This document shows positions 16,358 through 25,528 of a DNA stretch of 64,000 nt, one piece after another. Each line of letters starts with the position of its first letter. Position 1 is the stretch's first letter. The DNA is taken from assembly GCF_012584515.1 (NCBI RefSeq), contig NZ_CP051461.1, positions 3,095,501 to 3,159,500 on the forward strand, read 5' to 3'. The position numbers and the translations under genes are program-made. Source of the stretch: Polaromonas vacuolata (lineage in GTDB: Bacteria; Pseudomonadota; Gammaproteobacteria; Burkholderiales; Burkholderiaceae_C). The notes below the pieces were generated by a model. The model ran no database searches. It was given only the letters and a program-made list of their open reading frames with translations, and was not told the origin of the DNA.

Positions 16358-18436
16358 ATGAATCCTGTTCACATCTCCAAAAAAATTCGCTTAACGACCA
16401 ATCAAGAGTCTTGCGTCAACAGTATTCATACTGCGCTGCCAAGCGAGTCTGCGAGAACTCAAGATCAAGCGACAACCAGCTTACACAGCACGCCAAAATT
16501 AGAAGAACTCACGGTAACGCTACTGAGCGCTCAAACACCAAGAAGCTATGCGCCATCCTCAGTTCCCATAGACACTAAACACCTAGGATTTAAAGATCTC
16601 CCAGAAGAGTTGTTACCCCTGATTGCAAGCTTCAGCAGCAAGCCATTTCAAACGCTAAATGCAGCATGGCTTGCGCGAATCGACAAGCAAGAAAAACTTT
16701 TATCACTCAGGATGCCAGAGGATCTGGTCTTTGATTTAGTTCGGCGAAACGGACTGCTACTGGCGGAACTGCCGATGGCCAAGCGCACACCCACCATATG
16801 CAAAGCCGCATTGCAGCAAAACGGAGAAGCGTGGACGCATGTACCAAGACAGCAACGCGAAAACCCCCATTTAAATTTGGCAATCACGGCTGTAAAAAGC
16901 AATGGTCTAGCACTGGGCCTAATACCTTTGCATATCCGTACCCCTGTCATGAAAGAGCTGGCCGTTAAAAATAATGCAACGGTTATAAGCCTGCTACAGC
17001 CCAGCGATATCACACCCAATATTTACAAGGAAGTGTTGAGTCAAGCCGCACACAACGGCCGCTTACTGCACTATTTAAACGAGGATGACAAGACGCAAGA
17101 AATGTATGCAATAGCGATAAAGCAAAAAGTTATGGCACTTAAAGATGTGCCGGAAACTATGCGAAACCAAGAAATGTATAGAGATGCAGTTTTGAATGAC
17201 GTAAGAAATATTACCTTGGTACCACAAGCGTTAAGGGATAAAAATTTATACCTATTGGCATTTAAGAACGGCGCATTTGAAAGCTGTGAACCTATACCAG
17301 AAGACATGAGAAATAGTGTTGAATTTTGGATGGAAGCGATTGATCAAAGTGCAGCTTTACTACATATGATTCCATCTGAAATTCGCGCTAAAAGTGATAT
17401 TGATAAATATTCGCTGAACAGAAATGGTCTGAACTTAGGTTTTATTTATATGGAAAATCGCACTGAAGAATACTGCGCGCTGGCAATTTCACAGTGCGGA
17501 TCAGCCTTACAGTTTGTGCCAGATTCACTGCAACTAAAATTTTTAGAAGCTGCGATCACACAAGATAATTCTATGATTCGATGGGTGATTGATAGTGAAT
17601 TTTCACCGCAGCAAATATCAGAGGAGCGCTATCAAAATCTCTTTGACTTAGCTGCGAGCGGCAAAACAAATGGGCTGTCAGCGTTGCCCATTAAAGAGCG
17701 AACCGTGAACCGCTGCATCAAGGCAGTCACCGCTAGTTTAGACGCGATACAAGAGGTGCCTGCTGCGCATCTACTCGCTAATAGTTACCTACAACAAGCA
17801 GCGTACGCAGCCTACCAAAAAGACTGCGAATACCTTTTGCAGTCTGTCGACACGCCTATCAGCCAGACATCGCAAGACCTCTTTCATACGCCAGCTGAGA
17901 GCAAAGCAGGCGTTCACACCAACTATGCGCCGCCCATCATGATTGAGCATATGTTGAGGTTGTCGTACAAAATTCGCGGTCATACGATAAGCAATACCCA
18001 CCCACTATTCCAAGGCATACCTGAGGAATGGCTTACCCAAACGCAAGTTTGTAGCGATTTGTTAGCAGGTTTTAATTTCCAAAGCTATACAAAAAGCGAT
18101 ATAAAAAATAGCACTTTGAGTTTTGCGCAATATCGCAAAAGATTCTCGGAACAAAATCTCCCATACCTTCATAGAGAAAATTTCATTTATGGAAATACTC
18201 TTCCCGATGCAATATTCATGGCGGCTATAAATCGAAGACCGTACGTACTAAAGCGCGTTCCACTAAGCGCTAGAACGCCAGCGCTATGCCTGCTCGCCGT
18301 CAAAAAATCTGGAATAGCGATTGCACATGTACCGCCGCAGCTGCGGGACGAGGCCATGTGCTTAGCGGCATTTGCCAGCGCTGGACGCCAAGTTTTTCCA
18401 TACATCAGCCCAAGCTTGGTCGATCAACTTTCCTGA
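16358..18436 (+). CDS. Large uncharacterised protein with F-box-like motif and many DUF4116-like repeats
   Basis: A 692-residue protein starting at the ATG at 16358, with GAAAGAG about 8 bases upstream; an upstream extension runs into the IS end and is not credible. The N-terminal 75 residues are polar and Ser/Thr-rich without a signal peptide. Residues 78-104 (F-K-D-L-P-E-E-L-L-P-L-I-A-S-F, then L-N-A-A-W) fit an F-box. From about 110 to the end it is built of helical repeats of about 45 residues, of the form A-I/V-x-x-N/S-G-x-A-L-x-x-V-P-x-x-x-R-x, typical of DUF4116. No enzymatic motif is visible. F-box plus repeat architecture recalls bacterial effectors that act on host ubiquitin ligases, but secretion and function are inference. 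It is related to the 13270-14418 protein. Confidence 0.65.
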   Translation: MNPVHISKKIRLTTNQESCVNSIHTALPSESARTQDQATTSLHSTPKLEELTVTLLSAQTPRSYAPSSVPIDTKHLGFKDLPEELLPLIASFSSKPFQTLNAAWLARIDKQEKLLSLRMPEDLVFDLVRRNGLLLAELPMAKRTPTICKAALQQNGEAWTHVPRQQRENPHLNLAITAVKSNGLALGLIPLHIRTPVMKELAVKNNATVISLLQPSDITPNIYKEVLSQAAHNGRLLHYLNEDDKTQEMYAIAIKQKVMALKDVPETMRNQEMYRDAVLNDVRNITLVPQALRDKNLYLLAFKNGAFESCEPIPEDMRNSVEFWMEAIDQSAALLHMIPSEIRAKSDIDKYSLNRNGLNLGFIYMENRTEEYCALAISQCGSALQFVPDSLQLKFLEAAITQDNSMIRWVIDSEFSPQQISEERYQNLFDLAASGKTNGLSALPIKERTVNRCIKAVTASLDAIQEVPAAHLLANSYLQQAAYAAYQKDCEYLLQSVDTPISQTSQDLFHTPAESKAGVHTNYAPPIMIEHMLRLSYKIRGHTISNTHPLFQGIPEEWLTQTQVCSDLLAGFNFQSYTKSDIKNSTLSFAQYRKRFSEQNLPYLHRENFIYGNTLPDAIFMAAINRRPYVLKRVPLSARTPALCLLAVKKSGIAIAHVPPQLRDEAMCLAAFASAGRQVFPYISPSLVDQLS

Positions 18437-18528
18437 GTCTTAAGCAAAACGCGCTAGGGCAAAAATTTGTGACTAGCCACGGCAAGCAAGGTGTAGTTGC
18501 TCGCCATAGCGAAGTGATTTAAATCGAA

Positions 18529-19320
18529 TTAAAGCGCAGAGAAATCCGGTTTACGTTTTTCCATAAACGCCGCAAAAGCCTCGCGTGCAGCGGGTTGCTC
18601 TAGCATGCGGCCAAAGCTTTCAAACTCAAGCGTCATGCGTTCAGCGACCAGTGTGTCGTTGCCATGCTTGAGCAAACGCTTGCTTTCAAGCAGCGCAGTC
18701 AGTGGTTTTGCGGCTAGTTTTTGCGCTTGGCGTTGAGCCAGTGCATTGACTTCTGAAGGCGGCACTATGCGGTTAATCAAACCCATCTCTAGTGCTGATT
18801 CAGCCATAAATGGCTCACCCAACAGCAAGGCCTCGGCCGCGCGTACATGGCCTACGCGCTGCGGCAGCAGCAAGCTAGCACCGGCTTCTGGGCACAAACC
18901 TAAGTTAACGAAAGGCATAGAAAATGCCGCGTTATCGCCCGCATAAACCAAGTCGCAATGCAGCAGCATAGTCGTGCCAATGCCAACGGCTGGGCCGCAT
19001 ACGGCGGCAATAATCGGTTTGCTAAAACGGCTGATAGCGCCCAAAAAGCGAAACACGGGTGCTTCTGTTGTGGCTGGTGGACGGTTGATAAAGTCGCCAA
19101 TATCGTTACCCGCCGAAAAAATAGTTTCGTGGCCTTGAATCACCAACACGCGCACAGCGCTGTCTTGTTCGGCCGCTTGCAAGGCATCAGCCATTGCCGC
19201 ATACATAGCCGAGGTAATCGAATTTTTACGCGCTACGCGGTTAATCGTTAACGTCATCACGCCGGCATCGACGTGGCTCAGGATGTCGGACGCGACAGGG
19301 GTAGTTGAGGGAGTAGTCAT
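18529..19320 (-). CDS. Enoyl-CoA hydratase/isomerase family protein
   Basis: A 263-residue crotonase-fold enzyme that should hydrate or isomerise enoyl-CoA in beta-oxidation. The oxyanion loop S-A-G-N-D-I-G-D-F is near 69-77. G-P-A-V-G-I-G-T-T lies in the second half of the active site, and a candidate catalytic glutamate is in L-G-L-C-P-E-A-G-A-S. It is the last gene of the minus-strand fatty acid operon, 83 bases after the thiolase gene. It converges with the DUF4116-like gene of the island, which marks the island's edge. Confidence 0.9.
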   Translation of the reverse strand: MTTPSTTPVASDILSHVDAGVMTLTINRVARKNSITSAMYAAMADALQAAEQDSAVRVLVIQGHETIFSAGNDIGDFINRPPATTEAPVFRFLGAISRFSKPIIAAVCGPAVGIGTTMLLHCDLVYAGDNAAFSMPFVNLGLCPEAGASLLLPQRVGHVRAAEALLLGEPFMAESALEMGLINRIVPPSEVNALAQRQAQKLAAKPLTALLESKRLLKHGNDTLVAERMTLEFESFGRMLEQPAAREAFAAFMEKRKPDFSAL

Positions 19321-19403
19321 GCTGCATTATTCCTTGAAAAAAGTTGAACTAGCCTTGACGCTTAAAAGTGTAAAGACGCACTGACTGGTTCAGTGATAAA
19401 AAA

Positions 19404-20603
19404 TTAAACCCGTTCAAAAATTCCCGCTGCGCCCTGCCCCATGCCTACGCACATAGTCAGCATGCCGTACTTGAGCTGGTTGCGCTGCAGTGCATGAATC
19501 AGCGTTGCAGCGCGCGCCGCACCGGTAGCGCCTAGCGGGTGGCCAAGTGCGATAGCGCCGCCCATGGGGTTGACCTTGCTCGGATTCAAACCCAAGGTAT
19601 TCATGACCGCTAAGGATTGAGCTGCGAAGGCTTCGTTGAGCTCAAACCAATCGATATCGTCTTGGGCAATGCCGGCGTATCCAAGTGCCGCAGGAATCGC
19701 CTCAATCGGGCCAATGCCCATTAAATGCGGCGGCACACCGCGGGCGGCATAACTGACAAAACGCGCGAGTGGTTTTAAGCCAAACTTTTTAACCGCATTT
19801 TCGCTGGCTAAGATTAATGCGCCGGCACCGTCAGAGGTTTGCGAGCTATTGCCCGCCGTCACCGAGCCGCGTGCGGCAAACACGGTTTTGAGTTTTGCCA
19901 GCCCCTCGATTGAAGTGTCTGGGCGTGGACCTTCGTCTAGGCTCACAATGCGGCTTTTAGTAATCACCTCACCAGTGTCTAAATTGGCTGAGCGGTCGGT
20001 GACTTCAACTGGCGTGATCTCAGCTGCAAACGCACCGGCTTGCTGCGCGGCGATGGCTTTTTGATGCGAAGCCAGCGCAAACTGGTCTTGCGCATCACGC
20101 GAGACTTTCCATTGCTGGGCCACTTTTTCTGCCGTCAATCCCATGCCGTAAGCGATGCCAATATTTTCATCATTCACAAACATAGACGGCGACAGTGAAG
20201 GCGAGTTGCCAGACATAGGCACCATGCTCATGCTTTCAACGCCAGCGGCAATCATCACCTCGGCTTCGCCAACCCGAATGCGGTCAGCCGCCATTTGAAT
20301 CGCTGACAAACCAGAGGCACAAAAACGGTTTACTGTGATGCCGCCCACGCTGGTTGGCAAACCGGCTAACACCGCACCGATGCGGGCAATGTTCAAGCCT
20401 TGCGGGCCTTCGGGAATGGCGCAGCCGCAGATGATGTCTTCGATTGCTTTGGGGTCTAAGCTTGGTACTTGCGCGAGTGCAGCTTGCAGCGCTTTGACCA
20501 GCAAGTCGTCAGGCCGCATATTGCGAAAAAAACCTCGGTGCGATCTACCTATCGGTGTGCGCGTGGCGGCGACGATATAGGCTTCTTGAATTTGTTTGGC
20601 CAT
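19404..20603 (-). CDS. fadA: Acetyl-CoA C-acyltransferase (3-ketoacyl-CoA thiolase)
   Basis: A 399-residue degradative thiolase that cleaves 3-ketoacyl-CoA with CoA to acetyl-CoA and a shortened acyl-CoA. The nucleophilic cysteine is C95 in N-R-F-C-A-S-G. N-E-A-F-A-A-Q is present, the histidine of G-H-P-L-G-A-T-G-A is H355, and the second cysteine is C385 in C-V-G-M-G-Q-G. All thiolase motifs are intact and the length is normal. It lies in one operon with acyl-CoA dehydrogenase, the HAD/ECH fusion and enoyl-CoA hydratase. Confidence 0.93.
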   Translation of the reverse strand: MAKQIQEAYIVAATRTPIGRSHRGFFRNMRPDDLLVKALQAALAQVPSLDPKAIEDIICGCAIPEGPQGLNIARIGAVLAGLPTSVGGITVNRFCASGLSAIQMAADRIRVGEAEVMIAAGVESMSMVPMSGNSPSLSPSMFVNDENIGIAYGMGLTAEKVAQQWKVSRDAQDQFALASHQKAIAAQQAGAFAAEITPVEVTDRSANLDTGEVITKSRIVSLDEGPRPDTSIEGLAKLKTVFAARGSVTAGNSSQTSDGAGALILASENAVKKFGLKPLARFVSYAARGVPPHLMGIGPIEAIPAALGYAGIAQDDIDWFELNEAFAAQSLAVMNTLGLNPSKVNPMGGAIALGHPLGATGAARAATLIHALQRNQLKYGMLTMCVGMGQGAAGIFERV

Positions 20604-20634
20604 GATTTATCCTTTTATTTCTTCGCTATTAGTT

Positions 20635-21156
20635 TTAAGCAGATTGATTTTTGCCAGGGCTATGCGCTGTCCAAGCCCAAATAAATTCGCAGTTAACTGG
20701 CGTGACGCCGGCTTGATCTGTGACGCTAACGGCGAGGCGCACTTCGCCCGAATTGCTGGCCTGCATGAAAGCGCGTTGCTCAGGCGTGAGACTGGCGGTG
20801 GCGCGCAAGTTGCCGCTGGCGGGTTGCAGAAAATTCAAACTCAGTGCTTTTAAGCGCAGCTGGCAATCGTCGCGCACGTTCATGCCAAGCAATGTGCTGG
20901 ACGCCGTTTCAACCAGCAAATTAAGCGCTGCAGCAGGCAAGTGCTGGGCTAAATCAGATTGACCAGATTGCCCTGATTGCCGTTTCATACCGATCTCAAC
21001 CGCGCTGCTACTGACCTGCAAAAAATTCAGACTGTCAGCGCCGTAATGCGTCAAAGCCCGACGCATCACCACGTTGCGAAACCAGCCACGCGCAAACGCC
21101 GGCACTTCGCAAAGCCTATCTAACTGGCGTGCCATGCGATTCGGTAAGGCCTGCAT
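20635..21156 (-). CDS. Hotdog-fold (DUF4442-like) putative thioesterase
   Basis: A 173-residue protein. The ATG at 21156 shares one base with the TAA of the upstream fusion gene (TAATG); the longer frame to 21234 lies inside that gene and is rejected. The order of a helix (A-A-L-N-L-L-V-E-T-A-S-S-T-L-L-G) followed by beta strands (L-K-A-L-S-L-N-F-L-Q-P and G-E-V-R-L-A-V-S-V-T-D) fits a hotdog fold of the DUF4442 type, related to acyl-CoA thioesterases. Between fadB-like and fadA-like genes it could release CoA from stalled acyl-CoA intermediates; that role is an inference. No sharply conserved catalytic residue could be assigned by eye. Confidence 0.7.
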   Translation of the reverse strand: MQALPNRMARQLDRLCEVPAFARGWFRNVVMRRALTHYGADSLNFLQVSSSAVEIGMKRQSGQSGQSDLAQHLPAAALNLLVETASSTLLGMNVRDDCQLRLKALSLNFLQPASGNLRATASLTPEQRAFMQASNSGEVRLAVSVTDQAGVTPVNCEFIWAWTAHSPGKNQSA

Positions 21157-23591
21157 TAATTGCGCACCGGCTTGCCCGTGCTCATCATGCCCATGATGCG
21201 TGCTTGCGTTTTGGGGTTCTCTAGCAGCGCGCAAAAAGCCCAGCGCTCAAGTGTCATTACATATTCTTCGCTGACTAAGCTACCCGCATCGACATCGCCG
21301 CCGCAGACCACGCCGGCGATTAAGCTGGCAATGTGAAAGTCATGCGCGCTGATAAAACCACCATCACGCATATTCACCAGTTGGCCTTTGATAGTCGCCA
21401 AACCACTGCGACCAGCGACTGGAAATAAGCGTTTATGCGGCGCGCGGTAACCGGCGTCGAACATAGAGCGGGCTTGGTTAAGGGCGACAAACAAAAGCTC
21501 GTCTTTATTCGCCACGACAACATCGCTGTCCAACAAATAACCCAGCTTGCGGCTATCGAGTGCGCCGGTACCCACCTTGGCCATGGCCGCTGCGCTAAAG
21601 CCTTCGGTGAGAAACGGCAGCAAATCTTTAGCCGTAGAAGCCGCTGCATTTTCTGCTGCGCGGCGCGCAATATAAGTCAGGCCGCCAGCGCCTGGCACCA
21701 AGCCAACGCCGACTTCAACTAGGCCGATATAGCTTTCCATAGCAGCTACTCGCTTGGCCGAATAGACCGCAATTTCACAACCACCACCGAGTGCGAGACC
21801 GCGAATCGCACTGACGACTGGCACAGCCGCATAACGCAGTTTGAGCATGGTTTGCTGCAACTCTGCCTCGGCGCCATCAATCACTGCCACGCCGCCCATC
21901 ACAAAGCCGGGCAACATGGCTTGCAGGTCGGCACCGACAGAGAACAAGTCGTGATTAGACCAAATCATCAAGCCTTTAAAACTTTTCTCAGCCAGTTCTA
22001 CGCCGCGTGCCAAGCCTTCGGCGACGTCGGGGCTAATCGCATGCATTTTGGTTTTAATGCTGGCGATTAAGACATCTGAATTGTCACCGTCCAAGGTCCA
22101 CAAACGAATCGCATCGTCTTCAAACTGCGTATTACCGGCTGTCTCAAAAGAAGCAGCTTGGCTGCCCAAAACATTTTCAGGAAAAAACTGGCGTGCATAA
22201 ACTGGTAAATCACGTTTTGCGATAAAGGATTTTGAGGCCGCGCTCCAAGAGCCTTGCGGTGTATGCACGCCGCCGGCGTCGGCCACAGGGCCGTTGAAAA
22301 CCCAGTCTGGCAATGGCGCGTTGCAGAGTGCTTTACCGGCGTCTATGTCTTCTTTTATCCAGTTAGCCACTTGCAACCAACCGGCTTCTTGCCACAACTC
22401 AAACGGGCCTTGCTTGGCACCAAAACCCCAGCGCATGGCAAAGTCTATGTCGCGTGCGGTCTCGGCAATGGCTTCTAAATGAATCGCGGCGTAATGAAAC
22501 TGATCGCGAAAAATAGCCCACAGAAAACGCGGCTCTGCCCCTTCAGCATTGCGCAAAAGCTTTAAGCGTTCAGCCGCCGGTTTTTTAAGCATGCGGCCGA
22601 CCACGTCGTTGGACTTGGCGCCGCCGACAACATATTCCATGCTCTCGGGATCAAGCCGCAAAATATCCCGGCCTTGTTTTTTATAAAAACCCGCACCCGT
22701 TTTTTGGCCCAGTTGTTTGGCCTCTAGTAAGCGTGCGAGCACTGGCGGTGTGCCGTAGGTGGGCGCAAAAGGGTCGACAAACGGGTCGGTATCTTTGCCT
22801 TCACCCAAGTTGTCTTGCAGTGTTTTAATCACATGCGCCATGGTGTCTAAACCGACCACATCAGCGGTGCGAAAAGTCCCTGAGCTGGCGCGGCCTAGTT
22901 TTTTACCGGTCAAGTCATCGACCACGTCATAAGTCAAACCAAACGCCTCGGCCTCATGCATAGTCGCCAATATGCCGGCAATGCCGATGCGGTTGGCGAT
23001 GAAGTTAGGCGTGTCGTTAGCGCGTATCACGCCCTTGCCCAGAGTGCTGGTGACAAAAGTTTCAAGGTCGTCTAAAACCTTGGGCTCAGTCGTCGGTGTG
23101 TTGATCAATTCAACCAGCGCCATATAGCGCGGTGGGTTGAAAAAATGAATACCACAAAAACGTGGTTTGACCGATTGAGGCAATGCGCTGCTGAGCGCAG
23201 TAATGCTCAAGCCCGAGGTGTTGCTCGCGACGATTGCGCCTTCTCTTATAAAGGGGGCAATTTTTTCATACAGCGCGGTTTTCCAATCCATGCGTTCGGC
23301 AATGGCTTCGATCACCAGATCACAGTCGCGCAGCCAATCGAGATTTTCTTCGTAGTTTGCCGGCACTATTAATGCAGCGTCTTCGACCACGCCTAGCGGC
23401 GCGGGCTTGAGCTTTTTCAAGCCTTCTATAGCCTTGAGAACGATGGCGTTTTTTGGGCCTTCTTTGGCCGGCAGGTCGAACAATAAAACCGGGACCTTGA
23501 GGTTGACCAGATGGGCTGCGATTTGTGCGCCCATCACACCAGCGCCTAGGACGGCGACTTTTTTAACCTGAAAACGGTCTTGGCTTGACAT
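21156..23591 (-). CDS. 3-hydroxyacyl-CoA dehydrogenase / enoyl-CoA hydratase fusion (FadN/FadB-like)
   Basis: An 811-residue bifunctional beta-oxidation enzyme. The N-terminal half is an NAD-dependent 3-hydroxyacyl-CoA dehydrogenase: Rossmann loop G-A-G-V-M-G-A-Q-I-A at about 16-25, S-N-T-S-G-L near 120, and G-I-H-F-F-N-P-P near 145. The C-terminal part is a crotonase domain (G-L-A-L-G-G-G-C-E, later V-G-L-V-P-G-A-G-G-L). The domain order HAD then ECH is that of Bacillus FadN, the reverse of E. coli FadB. It is 137 bases after the acyl-CoA dehydrogenase gene and couples to the hotdog gene by TAATG. Confidence 0.92.
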   Translation of the reverse strand: MSSQDRFQVKKVAVLGAGVMGAQIAAHLVNLKVPVLLFDLPAKEGPKNAIVLKAIEGLKKLKPAPLGVVEDAALIVPANYEENLDWLRDCDLVIEAIAERMDWKTALYEKIAPFIREGAIVASNTSGLSITALSSALPQSVKPRFCGIHFFNPPRYMALVELINTPTTEPKVLDDLETFVTSTLGKGVIRANDTPNFIANRIGIAGILATMHEAEAFGLTYDVVDDLTGKKLGRASSGTFRTADVVGLDTMAHVIKTLQDNLGEGKDTDPFVDPFAPTYGTPPVLARLLEAKQLGQKTGAGFYKKQGRDILRLDPESMEYVVGGAKSNDVVGRMLKKPAAERLKLLRNAEGAEPRFLWAIFRDQFHYAAIHLEAIAETARDIDFAMRWGFGAKQGPFELWQEAGWLQVANWIKEDIDAGKALCNAPLPDWVFNGPVADAGGVHTPQGSWSAASKSFIAKRDLPVYARQFFPENVLGSQAASFETAGNTQFEDDAIRLWTLDGDNSDVLIASIKTKMHAISPDVAEGLARGVELAEKSFKGLMIWSNHDLFSVGADLQAMLPGFVMGGVAVIDGAEAELQQTMLKLRYAAVPVVSAIRGLALGGGCEIAVYSAKRVAAMESYIGLVEVGVGLVPGAGGLTYIARRAAENAAASTAKDLLPFLTEGFSAAAMAKVGTGALDSRKLGYLLDSDVVVANKDELLFVALNQARSMFDAGYRAPHKRLFPVAGRSGLATIKGQLVNMRDGGFISAHDFHIASLIAGVVCGGDVDAGSLVSEEYVMTLERWAFCALLENPKTQARIMGMMSTGKPVRN

Positions 23592-23636
23592 GGGTAAAAG
23601 CTTTCTTGCGAAAAAAGTTTAAGAAGTTTTGGCACC

Positions 23637-23669
23637 GGCCTGTCGGTTCTGCAAAGAACAAAACAGGCC
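23637..23669 (-). other. Nested hairpin between acyl-CoA dehydrogenase and fadB-like genes
   Basis: The intercistronic RNA can fold with an outer 7-bp stem (GGCCTGT with ACAGGCC) and an inner stem (GTTCT with AGAAC) closed by a four-base loop. No run of U follows directly, so it does not look like an intrinsic terminator. It could mark an RNA-processing or stabilising point that sets different levels for the genes on either side; this is inference. Confidence 0.45.
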
Positions 23670-23728
23670 AGGCTAAATTAGCCGTTGCCGGCCGTCATAG
23701 CGCCTAGCTTGGCGCGTGTTGACGCCTT

Positions 23729-25525
23729 TCAGGCGAGTGCAGCTTCGGTATCCATCAGCGCGCTGCTGCCGCTGCGTGCGGTGCGCATCAGCATGGCGGT
23801 TTCTGGAAACAATTTGGCAAAGTAAAAGCGACCGGTTTGCAGTTTGGCGGTGTAGAAGGGATCGGTGTTGCCGTTGGCGATTTCGCGCAGTGCGACTTGC
23901 GCCATACGGGCCCAGAAATAAGCAAACATCAGGTGACCGGCGACGCGCAAATAGTCCACCGCAGCAGAGCCAACTTCGTCTGGGTTTTGCATTCCTTTAA
24001 AACCAATTTCGGTGGTGAATTTACTCATCTGCTCGGCCAGAATGGCGAGCGGATTAATAAACTCCGCCATCTTTTCATTCACGCCTTCTTCGGCAATCAA
24101 GGCGGCAATTAATTTGCCGAATTTTTTCAGCGTTGCGCCGTTGTTGCCGAGTATTTTGCGTCCGAGTAAATCCAGTGATTGAATCGTGTTCGTGCCTTCG
24201 TAAATCATGTTGATGCGGTTGTCGCGTGCAAACTGCTCCATGCCCCATTCCTTGATGTAGCCGTGGCCACCGAACACCTGCAAGCAGGCGTTGGTAGAAA
24301 TATGGCCGTTGTCGGTCAAAAAGGCTTTCACGATAGGGGTTAACAAAGCGACGATTTCGCCCGCGTCTTTGCGGGTTTTTTCGTCCGGGTGGTAGAGCTC
24401 GCGATCTAACAACAAAGTGCAGTAAATCGACATGGCGCGGCCGCCTTCGGCATAGGCTTTGGCGGTCAGCAGCATCTTGCGCACATCGGCGTGAACAATA
24501 ATCGGATCGGCCGGTTTGTCCTTGGCCTTGGTGCCGGTCAAAGAGCGCATTTGCGTGCGGTCTTTGGCGTAAGCCAGCGCATTTTGAAACGCCACTTCAG
24601 TCAAACCCAACGACTGATTACCGACACCCAAACGCGCGGCATTCATCATCACAAACATAGCTGCCAAGCCCTTGTTGGGCGCGCCCACCATGGAGCCGAC
24701 AGCCTCGTCCAACACCATCTGGCAAGTGGCGTTGCCGTGTATGCCCATTTTGTGTTCTAGGCCGCCACAGTAAATACCGTTGCGCGAACCCATTGCGCCG
24801 TCTTCGCTGACATTGAACTTTGGCACCACAAACAAGCTAATACCTTTGCTGCCCTTGGGCGCATCCGGCAGGCGGGCTAGCACTAGGTGAACGATATTGG
24901 CGGCTAAGTCATGCTCGCCAGCGCTAATGAAAATCTTGTTACCGGTGAGCTTGTAGCTGCCGTCAGCTTGGGGTTCTGCACGCGTGCGCAGCATGCCTAA
25001 GTCGGTGCCGCAATGCGATTCGGTCAAGCACATGGTGCCGGTCCACTCGCCGCTGGTGAGTTTGGGCAGATAGAGTTTTTTCTGTGCATCGGTGCCGTGC
25101 GCATAAAGTGACTCATACGCGCCGTGCGATAAGCCGGGATACATAGTCCAAGCTTGATTCGCCGAATTAAGCATTTCATACAAGCACTGATTGACCACAA
25201 AAGGCAGGCCTTGGCCGCCATAAGCCGGATCGCAACTTAGCGCTGCCCAGCCGCCTTCAACAAACTGTGCATAAGCTTGCTTAAAGCCTTTTGGCGGTGT
25301 GACTTCGTGGGTTTTTATATCCAAGGTGCAGCCTTCGGTGTCGCCGCTGACGTTCAGCGGCAAGGCCACTTCGACCGCGAACTTGCCCGCCTCTTCTAGG
25401 ACTGCATTAATGGTTTCTGCATCGACGTCTTCGTACTTGGGTATGGCTTTGAATTCATCGGTAACAGAGAAAACTTCATGCATCAAAAATTGCATGTCAC
25501 GCAGAGGTGGGTTGTAGACGGGCAT
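23729..25525 (-). CDS. Acyl-CoA dehydrogenase (FAD-dependent, ~600-residue type)
   Basis: A 598-residue member of the long acyl-CoA dehydrogenase group that carries a C-terminal extension, as in DmdC and related enzymes. It oxidises acyl-CoA to trans-2-enoyl-CoA, passing electrons to ETF. M-C-L-T-E-S-H-C-G-T-D is the FAD/substrate loop, Q-V-F-G-G-H-G-Y-I lies before the active site, and the catalytic base is E443 in Y-E-G-T-N-T-I-Q. An AAGGAATAA ribosome site overlaps the end of the tetR gene 3 bases upstream, so it is cotranscribed with the regulator and is the first catabolic gene of the operon. Confidence 0.93.
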   Translation of the reverse strand: MPVYNPPLRDMQFLMHEVFSVTDEFKAIPKYEDVDAETINAVLEEAGKFAVEVALPLNVSGDTEGCTLDIKTHEVTPPKGFKQAYAQFVEGGWAALSCDPAYGGQGLPFVVNQCLYEMLNSANQAWTMYPGLSHGAYESLYAHGTDAQKKLYLPKLTSGEWTGTMCLTESHCGTDLGMLRTRAEPQADGSYKLTGNKIFISAGEHDLAANIVHLVLARLPDAPKGSKGISLFVVPKFNVSEDGAMGSRNGIYCGGLEHKMGIHGNATCQMVLDEAVGSMVGAPNKGLAAMFVMMNAARLGVGNQSLGLTEVAFQNALAYAKDRTQMRSLTGTKAKDKPADPIIVHADVRKMLLTAKAYAEGGRAMSIYCTLLLDRELYHPDEKTRKDAGEIVALLTPIVKAFLTDNGHISTNACLQVFGGHGYIKEWGMEQFARDNRINMIYEGTNTIQSLDLLGRKILGNNGATLKKFGKLIAALIAEEGVNEKMAEFINPLAILAEQMSKFTTEIGFKGMQNPDEVGSAAVDYLRVAGHLMFAYFWARMAQVALREIANGNTDPFYTAKLQTGRFYFAKLFPETAMLMRTARSGSSALMDTEAALA

Positions 25526-25528
25526 GGT

